Shown here in pieces: positions 63,095 through 64,000 of a stretch of 64,000 nucleotides of DNA; the stretch's first letter is position 1, and every line of letters begins with the position of its first letter. Below the pieces are notes generated by a model. That model made no database searches. It was not told the origin of the DNA and saw only the letters and a program-made list of their open reading frames with translations. A program made the translations under genes and the position numbers. The stretch covers positions 124,001 to 188,000 of the forward strand of contig NZ_JAFEUP010000003.1 of the NCBI RefSeq assembly GCF_016901015.1. Direction: 5' to 3'. Origin of the DNA: Zestomonas insulae. GTDB lineage: Bacteria; Pseudomonadota; Gammaproteobacteria; Pseudomonadales; Pseudomonadaceae.

Positions 63095-64000
63095 GTGGCA
63101 CTGACGATTCTTGGCCTTTCCGGCGCCCTCAGCCATGACCCTTCCGCCGCCCTGTACATCGACGGCAAGCTGATCGCGGCGGTCGAAGAAGAGCGTTTCG
63201 TCCGCGACAAGCACGCGAAGAACCGCATGCCCTACGAGTCGGCGAAGTTCTGCCTCGAACAGGCCGGGATCAAGCCGGAAGATGTCGACGTGGTGGCGAT
63301 TCCGTTCGCCCCGATCAGCCTGTTTGGCAAGGCCCGCTGGCACTACGCCAAGCGCTACGCCTACGCCCCGGACCGCGCCCTCGACGCCATCCTGATGGGC
63401 AACCGCCGCTACAAGCGCTACCACAAGCGCATCCAGTGGTGCCTGCAGCAGCTCGGCTTCGACCTGAAGAAGATCAAGATCGAGCCGGTCGAGCACCACC
63501 TGGCCCACGCCTCCAGCGCCTACCACTGCTCGGGCTTCACCGAGAAGACCGCGATCCTCGGCATCGACGGCAAGGGCGAGTACGCCACTACCTTCTTCGG
63601 CTGGGGTGAGAACGGCAAGATCCACAAGATCAAGGAATTCTACGACCCGGATTCGCTCGGCGGCCTGTACGGCGCGATCACCGAGTACCTCGGCTTCGAG
63701 ATGCTCGACGGCGAGTTCAAGGTCATGGGCATGGCGCCTTACGGCGATGCCAGCAAGTACGATTTCTCGCGGCTGGCCAAGTTCGAGAACGGCGAGCTGG
63801 TGATCAACACCGACTACGCCAACGTCATCGGTTTCCGCCGCTACAAGGAAAAGGGCAAGGGCTTCTATTTCTCGCCCAAGCTGATCGAGTGGCTGGGACC
63901 CAAGCGCGAAGGCGACATCGCCGACGATCCGTACATCCACTACGCCGCCAGCATGCAGGCGCTGTTCGAGAAGCTGGCGCTGGAGATGATGGAGCACTAC
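63095..64000 (+). CDS. wapO: LPS core carbamoyltransferase, 5' part (WapO-like)
   Basis: The open frame from GTG 63095 to the right edge gives 302 residues with no stop. GAGG eight bases ahead supports the start. It belongs to the NodU/CmcH family of O-carbamoyltransferases with an ASKHA fold: GLSGALSHDPSAALYIDG and VEEERFVRDKH at the N-terminus, the metal site VEHHLAHASSAYH, IDGKGEYATTF, and VMGMAPYG. WapO carbamoylates the 7-O position of heptose II in P. aeruginosa LPS. The start is 13 bp after the double-kinase gene, so it is in the same operon. The 3' part is outside the window. Confidence 0.9.
   Translation, partial: MALTILGLSGALSHDPSAALYIDGKLIAAVEEERFVRDKHAKNRMPYESAKFCLEQAGIKPEDVDVVAIPFAPISLFGKARWHYAKRYAYAPDRALDAILMGNRRYKRYHKRIQWCLQQLGFDLKKIKIEPVEHHLAHASSAYHCSGFTEKTAILGIDGKGEYATTFFGWGENGKIHKIKEFYDPDSLGGLYGAITEYLGFEMLDGEFKVMGMAPYGDASKYDFSRLAKFENGELVINTDYANVIGFRRYKEKGKGFYFSPKLIEWLGPKREGDIADDPYIHYAASMQALFEKLALEMMEHY

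Overview
The window is a stretch of Pseudomonas chromosome. It is GC-rich and densely coded, with no rRNA, tRNA, insertion sequence, phage or CRISPR array that I can see. As I recall the PAO1 map, the gene order matches P. aeruginosa PA5053 down to PA5005 almost gene for gene. The organism is therefore a Pseudomonas (broad sense), but I cannot name the species. Apart from small accessory genes, this is conserved core genome.

Layout. 0-5 kb (minus strand): priA, argS and a SPOR-domain protein gene, running toward hslV just outside the left edge. 5-9 kb (plus): rpmE, a secreted thermonuclease-like protein, an M48 lipoprotein peptidase and a malic enzyme, ending at a bidirectional terminator against ponA (PBP1a, minus). 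11.5-19.8 kb (plus): pilMNOPQ (type IV pilus alignment complex and secretin), then aroK, aroB and a DamX-like AAA/SPOR protein. This order also occurs in enterobacteria (hofMNOPQ-aroKB-damX). 20-27 kb (plus): gltB, gltD (glutamate synthase) and hemE.

27-34 kb is the most accessory part: a small lipoprotein, an orphan ParA-type ATPase, a degenerate HD-GYP protein, a double universal stress protein, a hotdog thioesterase-like protein, thioredoxin 2, a TauE/SafE permease, a DUF805 membrane protein and a secreted Gly/Ser/His-rich low-complexity protein. 34-47 kb: SelO, an MscK-like mechanosensitive channel, an NhaP2-type cation/proton antiporter, an acyl-CoA dehydrogenase, RlmJ, MsrA, the c-di-GMP phosphodiesterase DipA and one unrecognised exported protein. 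47-55 kb: aceE-aceF (pyruvate dehydrogenase E1/E2, minus) diverging from glnE (plus). 55-64 kb (plus): ilvE, then the LPS core operon waaF-waaC-waaG-waaP, three more kinase-fold genes and a carbamoyltransferase (WapO-like) cut by the right edge. The genes of the operon overlap by 1-4 bases.

The best unexplained signals are regulatory. Two palindromes of the FadR/GntR type lie 52 bp apart between aceE and glnE. A perfect 10-bp inverted repeat sits on the -35 element of the gltB promoter. An intrinsic-terminator-like hairpin is embedded in the signal-peptide codons of the thermonuclease gene. Nested inverted repeats lie in front of pilM. GGTTGG/CCAACC palindromes lie in front of the Gly/His-rich protein. 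I found no clearly new multi-gene system. The four consecutive kinase-fold LPS genes, one lacking the catalytic Asp and one a double kinase, are the most interesting protein-level feature.
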